Positions 52,245 through 64,000 of a stretch of 64,000 nt of DNA are shown piece after piece. Source of the stretch: an uncultured Flavobacteriaceae bacterium (lineage in GTDB: Bacteria > Bacteroidota > Bacteroidia > Flavobacteriales > Flavobacteriaceae); assembly GCA_905479065.1 (NCBI GenBank), contig CAJQLB010000007.1, forward strand, positions 1-64,000, written 5' to 3'. The notes under the pieces are model-generated. The model saw nothing but the letters and a program-made list of their open reading frames with translations. It searched no databases and had not been told where the DNA came from. Numbering within the stretch: the first letter of the stretch is position 1; each line of letters starts with the position of its first letter. Position numbers and translations under genes: made by a program.

Positions 52245-53831
52245 ATGATTACAGGAAAAAATTATATTGGAAATCAATTATCAGCTCAAGGGAACATTAC
52301 GTTTAAAACGTTCAATCCTTTATTAAATATAGAAAATCAGTGGTACATTACCGAAGCATCTCAAAATGAGGTGAATAAAGCTGCTGAATTAGCTGCCGAA
52401 GCTTTTAAAACTTATGCTACAATTTCTGGAGTAAAAAAAGCACAATTTTTAAGAGCAATAGCTGATGAAATTGAAGCTCTAGGTGATGAACTGTTAGAGG
52501 TGTATTCATCTGAAAGTGGACTTCCAAATGGTAGAGCTATGGGAGAGCGAGGTAGAACCCTCGGACAATTACGTGCGTTCGCATCTCATGTGGAAGAAGG
52601 TAATTGGGTTGATGCATCTATTGATACGTCTCAGCCAGAAAGAACGCCATTTCCAAAAGTTGATTTACGTAAAATCAATGTACCATTGGGCCCAGTTGTA
52701 GTCTTTGGAGCATCTAATTTTCCATTTGCATTCTCAACAGCTGGAGGTGATACGGCTGCAGCGTTAGCGGCAGGATGTCCAGTCTTAGTAAAATCACATC
52801 CAATGCATGCAGCTACGGGAGAAATGGTGAGTAGTGCTGTCATTAAAGCTGCTGAAAAAACAGGGATGCCTAATGGCGTCTTTTCAAATCTAAATTCGAG
52901 TGGAATTGAGGTTGGAAAACAATTGGTACGACATCCAATGGTCAAAGGAGTTGGATTTACAGGGAGTATTCGTGGTGGTCGTGCGTTGTATGATTTAGCA
53001 GCAAAACGAGAAGAGCCTATTCCAGTATTTGCTGAAATGGGAAGTGTAAATCCAGTTATTTTATTGCCTAAAGCCTTAAATAATAGAGCAGAATCTATTG
53101 CACAAACTTATGCGGGTTCTATTACGTTGGGGACAGGTCAATTTTGCACAAATCCAGGATTGATTCTTGCTATAAAATCTCAAGGGCTTACGAATTTTGT
53201 GAATATGTTAGCAGATGAGATTATAAAGTTTGATCCTTCATGCATGTTGCATCCAAATATCGAAGGAGCCTATGAGTCAAATAAATCAAAAATGCTGTCA
53301 CAGCATGGATTGAAAGTACTAGCTGTCTATGAAAATGATGTCAAAGCTAATCATGCTCGGCAAGCAGTGGCCACTGTAGAAGGTGCTACATTTTTAAATA
53401 ATCCAACACTTCATCACGAAGTCTTTGGACCATTTTCATTAGTGGTGCAATGTGAAAGTGAGCAACAATTAGAAGATATTATTTCTAATTTAGATGGACA
53501 ACTTACAGGAACAATGATTTCAGATGATAATGAAATAGTAAATTATTCTAATCTTGTATCAGCACTTCAAAATAGAGTTGGACGAATTATTTTTAACGGT
53601 GTACCCACCGGGGTTGAGGTATGTCCTTCGATGCTTCATGGTGGGCCGTACCCTGCCTCAACTGATAGTCGATTTACGGCAGTTGGTGTGAATTCAATAA
53701 AACGATTTGTTCGACCATTTAGTTTTCAGGATTGGCCAAATGATTTACTTCCAGAGGAGCTGAAAAATGATAATCCTTTAAATATTGTAAGAAATGTTAA
53801 TGGAAATTTAACTACGAAAAAAATAGTGTAA
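52245..53831 (+). CDS. 2,5-dioxovalerate (alpha-ketoglutarate semialdehyde) dehydrogenase
   Basis: A 528-residue NAD(P)-dependent aldehyde dehydrogenase of the long ketoglutarate-semialdehyde type. The cofactor motif is VVVFGASNFPFAFS, with the general base Glu264 (VFAEMGS) and the nucleophile Cys301 (GTGQFCTNPG). The C-terminal FNGVPTGVEVCPSMLHGGPYPASTD is diagnostic for this subgroup. It would oxidise 2,5-dioxovalerate to 2-oxoglutarate, the last step of hydroxyproline breakdown (LhpG/araE-type activity). It lies 152 bp behind the deaminase and 12 bp before the DUF885 gene. Confidence 0.92.
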   Translation: MITGKNYIGNQLSAQGNITFKTFNPLLNIENQWYITEASQNEVNKAAELAAEAFKTYATISGVKKAQFLRAIADEIEALGDELLEVYSSESGLPNGRAMGERGRTLGQLRAFASHVEEGNWVDASIDTSQPERTPFPKVDLRKINVPLGPVVVFGASNFPFAFSTAGGDTAAALAAGCPVLVKSHPMHAATGEMVSSAVIKAAEKTGMPNGVFSNLNSSGIEVGKQLVRHPMVKGVGFTGSIRGGRALYDLAAKREEPIPVFAEMGSVNPVILLPKALNNRAESIAQTYAGSITLGTGQFCTNPGLILAIKSQGLTNFVNMLADEIIKFDPSCMLHPNIEGAYESNKSKMLSQHGLKVLAVYENDVKANHARQAVATVEGATFLNNPTLHHEVFGPFSLVVQCESEQQLEDIISNLDGQLTGTMISDDNEIVNYSNLVSALQNRVGRIIFNGVPTGVEVCPSMLHGGPYPASTDSRFTAVGVNSIKRFVRPFSFQDWPNDLLPEELKNDNPLNIVRNVNGNLTTKKIV

Positions 53832-53843
53832 TTCTTTTGCCTT

Positions 53844-55565
53844 ATGAATCAATTTAAAATTTTATTTGCCCTAATAGTAACAGGAACACTATCGTTTACC
53901 TATGGTTCTAATTCAGATAAATTAACTGCGATAATTGCGAAGTACGAGGCAGCTAGAAGTTATAAATTTGATAAATATGAGACTGTTGAAAACACCATTA
54001 AATACTATCAAAAAGAAGCAGATTTTGCAAAAAAATTAAAAAATGAATTGGTAAATGTTTCTGAAGAAGGTTTAACAAAAAGTGAAAAAATATCGAAAGA
54101 ATTATTATTGTTTGTATTACAAGATAAAATGGATCAAAATACTTACAAGACTTACTTAAATACCATTACCAATGAATCTGCTTTTCATTTAAATTTAAGT
54201 AGAATGGGAAAAACTGTATTCCAAAACAAGGAAGATGTCGCTAATTATTTAAAACGACTCAGCAAATTACCCCAGGAAATTGCATATAATTTTGACTTAT
54301 TGAGAGCGTCGATCACAGCAAACATGTCACAACCTATGGCAGTTTTTAATAATTATGATATAACCTATGAAAAGCATATTGTTGCCAATATCTATGACAG
54401 TGAATTTTATAAGCCATTTAAAAATTTGCCTAAATCCTTTAAGAAAAGTTATAAAGATTCAATTACCAGTGTTGCCAAAATTAGTATTAAAGAAAATGTT
54501 ATTAATCAATACAAAAAGATTAAGATTTTTTTTAAAGACGAGTACTTCCCAAATACAAGGAAGGAATTAGGGATTTCTTCTATTCCAAACGGCAAAGAGT
54601 TTTATCAAAATAGGATTAATTATTTTACAACAAGTACTCAATACACTGCAGAAGATATCCATCAAATCGGATTGAAAGAGGTTGCAAGGATTAAATCAGA
54701 AATGCAAAAAATAATTGTGGATTTAGATTTTGACGGATCCTTTGAAGATTTTATAGAATTTCTTAGAACAGATGAACAATTCTATCCAAAAACAGCTGAG
54801 GAGCTTCTCATGTTTGCCCGTGATATTTCTAAAAGGATAGATGCTGAGTTACCCAAATTCTTTATGACTTTACCCCGTAAACCTTATGGTGTTGTTCCGG
54901 TTCCAGCAGATCTTGCTCCCAATTATACAGGAGGAAGATATTCGGGGTCATACGATAGTAGGACTGCTGGGTTTTATTGGGTAAATACTTACAATTTGTC
55001 AAGTAGAACCCTCTACACAATTCCTGCTTTGACAGCACATGAAGCTGTTCCAGGACATCATCTGCAAATATCTTTAAATAATGAATTACCCAAAACAATT
55101 CCTTCTTTTCGAAGACAATTATATTTGTCAGCCTATGGAGAGGGTTGGGGCTTATATTCTGAATACTTGGCTGAAGAAATGGGGATATACACAACACCCT
55201 ATGAAAAGTTTGGACAGTTAACTTACGAGATGTGGCGGGCCTGCAGATTGGTTGTTGATACAGGGGTTCATGCAAAAGGCTGGACAAGGCAGCAAATGCT
55301 GAATTATATGGCAGCTAATACCGCTTTATCAATGCATGAAGTAACAACAGAGACCGATCGTTACATATCGTGGCCAGGCCAGGCATTATCTTACAAAATA
55401 GGCGAAATTAAAATAAGAGAACTCCGCCAAAAGGCAGAAAAAGCCTTAGGAAGTAAATTTGATATCCGTGAATTTCATGAAGTGATTTTAGAGGAAGGTA
55501 CGGTGACACTTTCTATCATGGAAAATCGAATGGATAATTACATACAGTATAAATTAAATGAGTAG
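53844..55565 (+). CDS. DUF885-family metallopeptidase, secreted
   Basis: A 573-residue protein with an N-terminal signal peptide (to about residue 21) and a DUF885 domain over most of its length. The zinc site is AHEAVPGHHLQ near residue 400 with GEGWGLYSEYLAEEMG providing the third ligand, as in other DUF885 proteins. Family members are carboxypeptidase- or dipeptidase-like. Within this cluster it probably releases hydroxyproline- or proline-containing peptides in the periplasm. Its end overlaps the epimerase start by 8 bp. Confidence 0.87.
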   Translation: MNQFKILFALIVTGTLSFTYGSNSDKLTAIIAKYEAARSYKFDKYETVENTIKYYQKEADFAKKLKNELVNVSEEGLTKSEKISKELLLFVLQDKMDQNTYKTYLNTITNESAFHLNLSRMGKTVFQNKEDVANYLKRLSKLPQEIAYNFDLLRASITANMSQPMAVFNNYDITYEKHIVANIYDSEFYKPFKNLPKSFKKSYKDSITSVAKISIKENVINQYKKIKIFFKDEYFPNTRKELGISSIPNGKEFYQNRINYFTTSTQYTAEDIHQIGLKEVARIKSEMQKIIVDLDFDGSFEDFIEFLRTDEQFYPKTAEELLMFARDISKRIDAELPKFFMTLPRKPYGVVPVPADLAPNYTGGRYSGSYDSRTAGFYWVNTYNLSSRTLYTIPALTAHEAVPGHHLQISLNNELPKTIPSFRRQLYLSAYGEGWGLYSEYLAEEMGIYTTPYEKFGQLTYEMWRACRLVVDTGVHAKGWTRQQMLNYMAANTALSMHEVTTETDRYISWPGQALSYKIGEIKIRELRQKAEKALGSKFDIREFHEVILEEGTVTLSIMENRMDNYIQYKLNE

Positions 55566-56565
55566 GACAAAATTTGTTTGTATAGATGGACACACTTGTG
55601 GTAATCCTGTTCGTGTTGTGACTGAGGGGCATCCCAACCTTGTTGGTGTATCAATGAGTGAAAAGCGTCAGGATTTTCTTGAAAATTTTGATTGGATACG
55701 TAAAGGACTGATGTTTGAGCCACGGGGTCATGACATGATGAGTGGTAGTTTTCTGTTTCCACCTCATAATCCAGAAAATGACATTGCTATTTTGTTTATT
55801 GAAACTTCAGGTTGTCTCCCGATGTGTGGTCACGGAACAATCGGTACAATAACGATCGCCATTGAAGAAGAGTTAATACAACCAAAAGTTCCTGGAAAAA
55901 TTAGAATGGAAGCCCCTGCTGGAGTAGTTGAAATTGAGTACCACGAAACAAATGGAAAAGTTGAGTGGGTAAAATTGAGAAATGTTAAAAGTTTTTTAGC
56001 AGCAGAGAATTTAACAATAGATTGTCCTGAATTAGGTGAAATCACCTTTGATGTGGCTTATGGAGGGAATTATTATGCAATTGTAGATCCTCAATCAAAC
56101 TTTACAGGAATACAAGATTTTACAGCAAGTACCATTATTCAATATTCCCAAGTGATAAGAGAACGAATTAATTTGAAGTACCCAAATGCATTTATTCATC
56201 CTGAAAATGACACCATTCGAGATGTGACACATTTGTTATGGACTGGAGATCCTTTAGATCCGACATCGTCGGGTAGAAATGCCGTATTTTATGGTGACAA
56301 AGCTATTGATCGGTCACCTTGTGGAACAGGAACATCTGCACGATTAGCTCAATTATTTTCAAAAGGAAAGATAAAAATAGGTGAGTCATTTACGCATGAA
56401 AGTTTTATAGGGAGTAAATTTATTGGCCGTGTAGAACAAGACGCTATAGTTGGTGATAAAAACGCCATTATTCCAAGCATTCAGGGATGGGCAAAAGTAT
56501 ATGGATACAATACTATTTACATTGATGATAATGACCCATATGCGCATGGATTTCAGGTGATTTAG
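55558..56565 (+). CDS. 4-hydroxyproline 2-epimerase (proline racemase family)
   Basis: A 335-residue enzyme converting trans-4-hydroxy-L-proline to cis-4-hydroxy-D-proline. Both catalytic cysteines are present: Cys90 in MCGHGTIG and Cys255 in SPCGTGTSA, which separates epimerases/racemases from the dehydratases of the family, where the second is Thr. The N-terminal CIDGHTCGNPVRVV is typical for hydroxyproline epimerases. It overlaps the DUF885 gene by 8 bp and precedes the oxidase by 28 bp. Confidence 0.92.
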   Translation: MSRTKFVCIDGHTCGNPVRVVTEGHPNLVGVSMSEKRQDFLENFDWIRKGLMFEPRGHDMMSGSFLFPPHNPENDIAILFIETSGCLPMCGHGTIGTITIAIEEELIQPKVPGKIRMEAPAGVVEIEYHETNGKVEWVKLRNVKSFLAAENLTIDCPELGEITFDVAYGGNYYAIVDPQSNFTGIQDFTASTIIQYSQVIRERINLKYPNAFIHPENDTIRDVTHLLWTGDPLDPTSSGRNAVFYGDKAIDRSPCGTGTSARLAQLFSKGKIKIGESFTHESFIGSKFIGRVEQDAIVGDKNAIIPSIQGWAKVYGYNTIYIDDNDPYAHGFQVI

Positions 56566-56593
56566 AGTTTTATGATAGTGTAAAAATAGAGTC

Positions 56594-57841
56594 ATGAGTA
56601 AAAGTGTATTAGTTGTTGGAGGTGGAATTATTGGATTAAGTTCTGCCTATTATCTCAATAAAGCGGGTCACCATGTGACAGTCGTAGATCAATCAAATCT
56701 TGATGCAGGAGCATCTTATGTGAATGCCGGCTATTTGTCCCCGAGCCATTTGATTCCCTTGTCAGCCCCGGGAGTTATGAAAAAAGGTTTAAAATGGATG
56801 TTCAATCCTGCCAGCCCGTTATATATAAAACCACGCTTTGATTTAGACTTTTTGCGCTGGTCTTGGGCATTTAATAAGTCTTGCAATCTGAAGCATGTGC
56901 AAAAAGCAGCCCCAGTAATTCGTGATATTTCTCTCCTGAGTCAGGAGCTTATGACTGATATAAAAAAAGATCCAAGCTTTACATTTCATTATCAAAAAAA
57001 AGGACTTTTCATGTTATGTCAAACAGAAAAAATGTTGGAGGAAGAACTAGAAGTTGCTAAATATGCTGTTGAATTAGGTCTGGCAGCAAAAGAGGTTAGT
57101 CGACTCGAAATTCAGCAAATGGAACCGGATGTAAATATAAATGCTATTGGAGCGGCTTATTTTGAGTGTGACCATCATTCTACGCCTCAAGAATTTATGA
57201 CAGAACTCAAAGCATATTTAACAAATGCTGGTGTTAACATATATGCAAATGAAAAAGTTTTGGATATTGTATTGAAGAATCATGGTGTAGAATCTATTAT
57301 AACGAGTAATCGTGCATTTAAGCCTGATGAAATAGTTATGGCCGCGGGATCTTGGAGTGCCTTATTGGCAAAAAAATTAGGTGTCAAATTATTGCTTCAA
57401 GCAGGGAAGGGATATCGTATTAATACAGAAAGAGAAACAGGAATTAAGATTCCAGCTATTTTAGCAGAGGCAAAGGCAGCCGTAACACCAATGAATGGTT
57501 TTACCCGATTTGCAGGGACTATGGAAATTGCAGGAATCAATCATGACATTAATAAAGTTCGTGTTGAAGCAATCGCTAAAGCTGCCACTCAATATTATCC
57601 TGATGTAAAACTAACTGTTGAAGAAATTGGTGATGCAGCATGTGGTTTACGCCCTGTGACTCCAGACGGTTTGCCGTATATTGGAAAATCAAAAAAGTGT
57701 AATAACTTGACTATTGCCGCAGGTCATGCAATGATGGGGTGGAGCATGAGCACAGCTACTGGGAAATTAGTATCGGAGATTATTTCAACTAAAAAGCCAT
57801 CTTTGAATTTAGAGTTTTTTAACCCTGACAGAAAATTTTAA
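56594..57841 (+). CDS. FAD-dependent D-amino-acid (cis-4-hydroxy-D-proline) oxidase/dehydrogenase
   Basis: A 415-residue DadA-like flavoprotein. FAD binding is shown by VLVVGGGIIGLSSAYYLNKAG; GLRPVTPDGLPYIG and AAGHAMMGWSMSTATG are the conserved C-terminal FAD contacts. In this context it should oxidise cis-4-hydroxy-D-proline to 1-pyrroline-4-hydroxy-2-carboxylate, the substrate of the DapA-family deaminase. It precedes the first M24 peptidase gene by 2 bp. Confidence 0.9.
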   Translation: MSKSVLVVGGGIIGLSSAYYLNKAGHHVTVVDQSNLDAGASYVNAGYLSPSHLIPLSAPGVMKKGLKWMFNPASPLYIKPRFDLDFLRWSWAFNKSCNLKHVQKAAPVIRDISLLSQELMTDIKKDPSFTFHYQKKGLFMLCQTEKMLEEELEVAKYAVELGLAAKEVSRLEIQQMEPDVNINAIGAAYFECDHHSTPQEFMTELKAYLTNAGVNIYANEKVLDIVLKNHGVESIITSNRAFKPDEIVMAAGSWSALLAKKLGVKLLLQAGKGYRINTERETGIKIPAILAEAKAAVTPMNGFTRFAGTMEIAGINHDINKVRVEAIAKAATQYYPDVKLTVEEIGDAACGLRPVTPDGLPYIGKSKKCNNLTIAAGHAMMGWSMSTATGKLVSEIISTKKPSLNLEFFNPDRKF

Positions 57842-57843
57842 CC

Positions 57844-59142
57844 ATGAGATATCATAAAATTCCAAACTCACTGTTCAAAGAAAACAGGATTAGGTTTGTT
57901 TCTAAAATGTTACCAAACACAATTGCAATTTTAACATCCAATGATGTTAAACACAACAACGCTGATGATGTTATGGGTTTTACTCAAAATAATGATTTGT
58001 TTTATTTAAGTGGAATTGATCAAGAAGATACTCTTTTGGTGTTGTACCCAGACGCGATAAAGGAAGAAAATAAGGTTATTTTATTTGTTTCAGAGACTAA
58101 CGAACATACAAAAATTTGGGATGGTGAGAGACTTTCTAAAGAGCAATCAATCCATATTTCAGGAATAACACGTATTGAATGGAGGCATGATTTTGAAAAG
58201 CTATTGCAGTATATGGCTTTTGAGGCTGATGGTTTTTATTTGGGTCACAATGAACACATTAAGAGAGTTACCAAACATCAAGAAACTCAACAGGACAGGA
58301 TGATTAAATGGTGCAAACAAAAATATCCTTTGCATGAATATTATCGCGCTGCTAAAATCACACGAGAGCTGCGTCCATATAAGTCGAAAGAAGAAATTAA
58401 TCTAATTCAAAAAGCTATAGCGATTAGTGTACAAGGTTTTATACGTATTTTAAAAACAACACAACCACATATTAAGGAATATGAGTTAGAAGCAGAGCTT
58501 ACACATAATCTTATTAAATCTGGAGCATCGAGGCATGCTTTTAAGCCAATAGTTGCCTCGGGTAAAAATGCTTGTATTTTGCATTACAATACCAACCATG
58601 ATACTTGTCAAGATGATGACATGATATTATTGGATTTTGGTGTTTGTTATGCAAATTATAATAGTGATACCACTCGTTGTGTTCCAGTAAACGGAAAGTT
58701 TTCTAAGCGTCAAAGAGAAGTGTATAACGCGGTCTTGTATTGTTTGAAAGAAGGGAGTAAAATGCTAAAACCTAGAGTTGCTCATGCTGATTATGAGAAG
58801 AACATGGTGAATTTAGTTGAATCACAACTGGTTAAATTAGGTTTATTTACGCACGAAGATATTGCAAATCAAAACCCAAAAAAACCTTTGTACAAGAAAT
58901 ATTTTATGCACGGGACAGCACATTTTATCGGTTTAGACGTTCATGATGTTGGGCTATATAAGACCATAGAGGAAGGCATGGTATTTACATGTGAACCAGG
59001 AATTTACATTATTGAAGAAGGTATTGGATGTCGGTTAGAAAATAATTATTTGATAACAAGCAACGGCAATATTAATTTGACAGAAACAATGCCTATTGAG
59101 GCCAGTGATATAGAGGATTTAATGACAAATAAAGTAACCTAA
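57844..59142 (+). CDS. Xaa-Pro aminopeptidase P-type M24 peptidase
   Basis: A 432-residue cytoplasmic metallopeptidase with the aminopeptidase P N-terminal domain (about 1-150) and the creatinase/pita-bread catalytic domain. The five metal ligands are visible: Asp in LLDFGV and in NSDTTR, His in GTAHFIGLDVHDVG, Glu in CEPGIYI and Glu in CRLENNYL. It removes N-terminal residues before proline or hydroxyproline, so it fits supply of imino acid to the pathway. It overlaps the next M24 gene by one base. Confidence 0.92.
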   Translation: MRYHKIPNSLFKENRIRFVSKMLPNTIAILTSNDVKHNNADDVMGFTQNNDLFYLSGIDQEDTLLVLYPDAIKEENKVILFVSETNEHTKIWDGERLSKEQSIHISGITRIEWRHDFEKLLQYMAFEADGFYLGHNEHIKRVTKHQETQQDRMIKWCKQKYPLHEYYRAAKITRELRPYKSKEEINLIQKAIAISVQGFIRILKTTQPHIKEYELEAELTHNLIKSGASRHAFKPIVASGKNACILHYNTNHDTCQDDDMILLDFGVCYANYNSDTTRCVPVNGKFSKRQREVYNAVLYCLKEGSKMLKPRVAHADYEKNMVNLVESQLVKLGLFTHEDIANQNPKKPLYKKYFMHGTAHFIGLDVHDVGLYKTIEEGMVFTCEPGIYIIEEGIGCRLENNYLITSNGNINLTETMPIEASDIEDLMTNKVT

Positions 59143-60350
59143 TGAAGGGAATAGGAGGGTCAACTATAGAAAAAGAATTGGATGCAATTGAACCAATTGC
59201 TCATTTAATAAAACCAATAAAAAAAGAAGAGTTTCAGAAACGAATTGATAAGGCTTGTGGCCTAATGAAAGAGCAAAATGCTTCAGCGATGTACCTGCAT
59301 GCTGGAACAAATTTATACTACTTTACTGGGATGCGGTGGTCTGCAAGTGAGCGGATGGTTGGAGCTGTTTTATTTAGTAATGGTCGTTTAGTTTATATCG
59401 CTCCTAAATTTGAAAAAGGAACAATCCTTGATTTTATGCTCATTCATGGCGATGTAGAATGCTGGGAAGAACACGAAAGCCCATTTTCCTTGCTTGGAAG
59501 TATATTGGGCGTCAATAATAATAATGAAATAGATGTTTATATTGATGAAATAACACCATTTTTTATTTCTGATGGTATTATAAAAGCAAATTCTAATTTA
59601 AATTTAAAAAATGCCACATCTATTATTGCCTCGTGCAGAATGATAAAATCTCTCAAAGAGATTTCAATCATGCAGTACGCCATGAACATCACACTTGAAG
59701 TACAAAAAGCTGTTGCACGAATAATGAGAGTTGGAATAAGTGCCGCCGAAGTGGTTGATTTTATCAATGAGGCACACAAACGTTACGGCATCGAATCTGG
59801 ATCCTATTTTTGTATCGTTTTATTTGGGGTAGATTCATCATTTCCACACGGTGTAAGAATGCCAAAAAAACTAGAAATGAATGATGTGGTTTTAGTCGAT
59901 ACAGGATGTGTACTTCATGATTATATTTCAGATATTACTAGAACCTATGTTTTTGGAGAAGTAAATGATGAACAACGACGAATTTGGAATATTGAAAAAG
60001 AAGCACAGATAGCTGCCTTCAATGCTTCTCAAATTGGAAGATCTTGTGCGTCAGTGGACGATGCTTCAAGACAGATTCTTGAGGAACACGGTTTGGGACC
60101 AGATTATACACTGCCTGGATTACCACATAGAACGGGTCACGGTATTGGTTTGGATATTCATGAGTACCCTTACATAGTTCGCGGAAATAAGACCATATTA
60201 AAAGCAGGTATGTGTTTTAGTAATGAACCTATGATATGTGTTCCAAATAAATTTGGAATAAGACTAGAAGACCATATTTATATGACAAAAAACGGTCCAA
60301 AGTGGTTTACTGAACCAGCACACTCTATCGAAAATCCGTTTGGTAATTAG
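59142..60350 (+). CDS. Second M24 Xaa-Pro peptidase (prolidase-like)
   Basis: A 402-residue M24 peptidase with a creatinase-type N-domain (about 1-165) and a complete metal site: Asp in LVDTGC, Asp in ISDITR, His in GHGIGLDIHEYP, Glu in SNEPMIC and Glu in IRLEDHIY. Probably a Xaa-Pro dipeptidase that splits X-Hyp or X-Pro dipeptides. It ends the plus-strand operon and converges on the GNAT gene. Confidence 0.9.
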   Translation: MKGIGGSTIEKELDAIEPIAHLIKPIKKEEFQKRIDKACGLMKEQNASAMYLHAGTNLYYFTGMRWSASERMVGAVLFSNGRLVYIAPKFEKGTILDFMLIHGDVECWEEHESPFSLLGSILGVNNNNEIDVYIDEITPFFISDGIIKANSNLNLKNATSIIASCRMIKSLKEISIMQYAMNITLEVQKAVARIMRVGISAAEVVDFINEAHKRYGIESGSYFCIVLFGVDSSFPHGVRMPKKLEMNDVVLVDTGCVLHDYISDITRTYVFGEVNDEQRRIWNIEKEAQIAAFNASQIGRSCASVDDASRQILEEHGLGPDYTLPGLPHRTGHGIGLDIHEYPYIVRGNKTILKAGMCFSNEPMICVPNKFGIRLEDHIYMTKNGPKWFTEPAHSIENPFGN

Positions 60351-60359
60351 ACTTAGCAA

Positions 60360-60833
60360 TTAAATATTCAAATCTTTTATATTCATGCGCATGTTAATAA
60401 GATGCTTTAACATGCCAGCCTTTTCATAGGCTCTTATGGCAGATGTATTTTGATCATACACGTCCAATCTAATTTCAAAGACACCTTTTGTTTTACACCA
60501 TTTTAAGAGTGCGTCCATAATTAATTTATTATATCCGTTTCCTCTGTGGTTTTCAGGAACATACATGAACCCTAAATAGCCTTGTTTGGCGTATTTTATA
60601 TAATGTTTATTTTTTTTAATTTTTGCGTATCCAGAGGCAACTAATTCATTATTTAGTTCAACGACAAATAAAATTGAATTCTTATTTTTTATTATTTCAG
60701 ATAAATCATAGTAGACGACCCTTCCCTCGTTGATGGTAGAATCCATAGGTCTTTCAGCATTAACAAGACCTTCCATAAAAACCATTAAGTTCGGAAGATC
60801 TTTATTCGTTGCTTTTCTTACAAGTGTTTTCAT
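60360..60833 (-). CDS. GNAT-family N-acetyltransferase
   Basis: A 157-residue GNAT acetyltransferase. The acetyl-CoA loop is VPENHRGNGYNKLIMDALL and the following YDQNTSAIRAYEKAGM helix is the family's motif B. Substrate unknown. Three base pairs separate it from the NTF2-like gene, so it is probably co-transcribed with it and the GH2 enzyme. Confidence 0.88.
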   Translation of the reverse strand: MKTLVRKATNKDLPNLMVFMEGLVNAERPMDSTINEGRVVYYDLSEIIKNKNSILFVVELNNELVASGYAKIKKNKHYIKYAKQGYLGFMYVPENHRGNGYNKLIMDALLKWCKTKGVFEIRLDVYDQNTSAIRAYEKAGMLKHLINMRMNIKDLNI

Positions 60834-60836
60834 AGA

Positions 60837-64000
<3,164 letters not shown>

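Overview
The window is AT-rich, gene-dense chromosomal DNA from a member of the Bacteroidota, most likely a marine Flavobacteriaceae. The signs are a SusC/SusD pair, many lipoproteins with short SPII signals, A-rich start regions without Shine-Dalgarno sequences, TonB-dependent receptors with carboxypeptidase-regulatory N-domains, and large FG-GAP/UnbV repeat lipoproteins. No rRNA, tRNA, CRISPR array, integrase or insertion sequence was recognised.

Region 1 (1-24.4 kb, all minus strand, read from right to left) is one long sugar-utilisation locus: susC, susD, a perfect-stem terminator, three consecutive ~1,100-residue VCBS/FG-GAP + UnbV lipoproteins, a vanadium-haloperoxidase-like lipoprotein, a membrane-anchored GyrI-like protein, a GH13 alpha-glucosidase, two MFS transporters, a GH37 trehalase with a fungal-type calcium loop, and a GH13 amylase-type lipoprotein. 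A LacI-type palindrome lies upstream of susC. The enzymes point to alpha-glucosides such as trehalose and maltodextrins. The jobs of the three repeat lipoproteins and the haloperoxidase-like protein in such a locus are unknown to me, and this is the strongest candidate for an undescribed system.

Region 2 (24.6-39 kb) is an oxidative sugar region. A minus-strand operon (TIM-barrel isomerase lipoprotein, nucleoside-symporter-type MFS, Gfo/Idh/MocA dehydrogenase, second TIM-barrel isomerase, DUF1080 3-keto-disaccharide hydrolase) faces a plus-strand operon (GMC oxidoreductase, Tat-signal gluconate-2-dehydrogenase subunit 3-like partner, second DUF1080 lipoprotein, Tat-signal Gfo/Idh). This gene set fits oxidation of glycosides to 3-keto sugars, cleavage, and re-reduction. 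An azurin, a PQQ sugar-dehydrogenase-like lipoprotein and a TonB-dependent receptor follow.

Region 3 (39-50.2 kb) is mostly housekeeping or signalling: a small secreted peptide, a TPR histidine kinase with its response regulator, a DUF456 membrane protein, a TonB-C-like lipoprotein, a GT2 glycosyltransferase with a flippase-like partner, an outer-membrane barrel, ruvC, hemW (whose only plausible N-terminal start is an ATC codon), a cyclase-family hydrolase, an MmcQ/YjbR protein and a PhnA-like protein.

Region 4 (50.2-60.4 kb) is a trans-4-hydroxy-L-proline catabolic cluster with its own AraC regulator: DapA-family deaminase, 2,5-dioxovalerate-type aldehyde dehydrogenase, hydroxyproline epimerase and FAD-dependent D-hydroxyproline oxidase, interleaved with a DUF885 metallopeptidase and two M24 Xaa-Pro peptidases that could release the imino acid from peptides. 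Region 5 (60.4-64 kb) holds a GNAT acetyltransferase, an NTF2-like lipoprotein and a GH2 beta-galactosidase cut by the window end.
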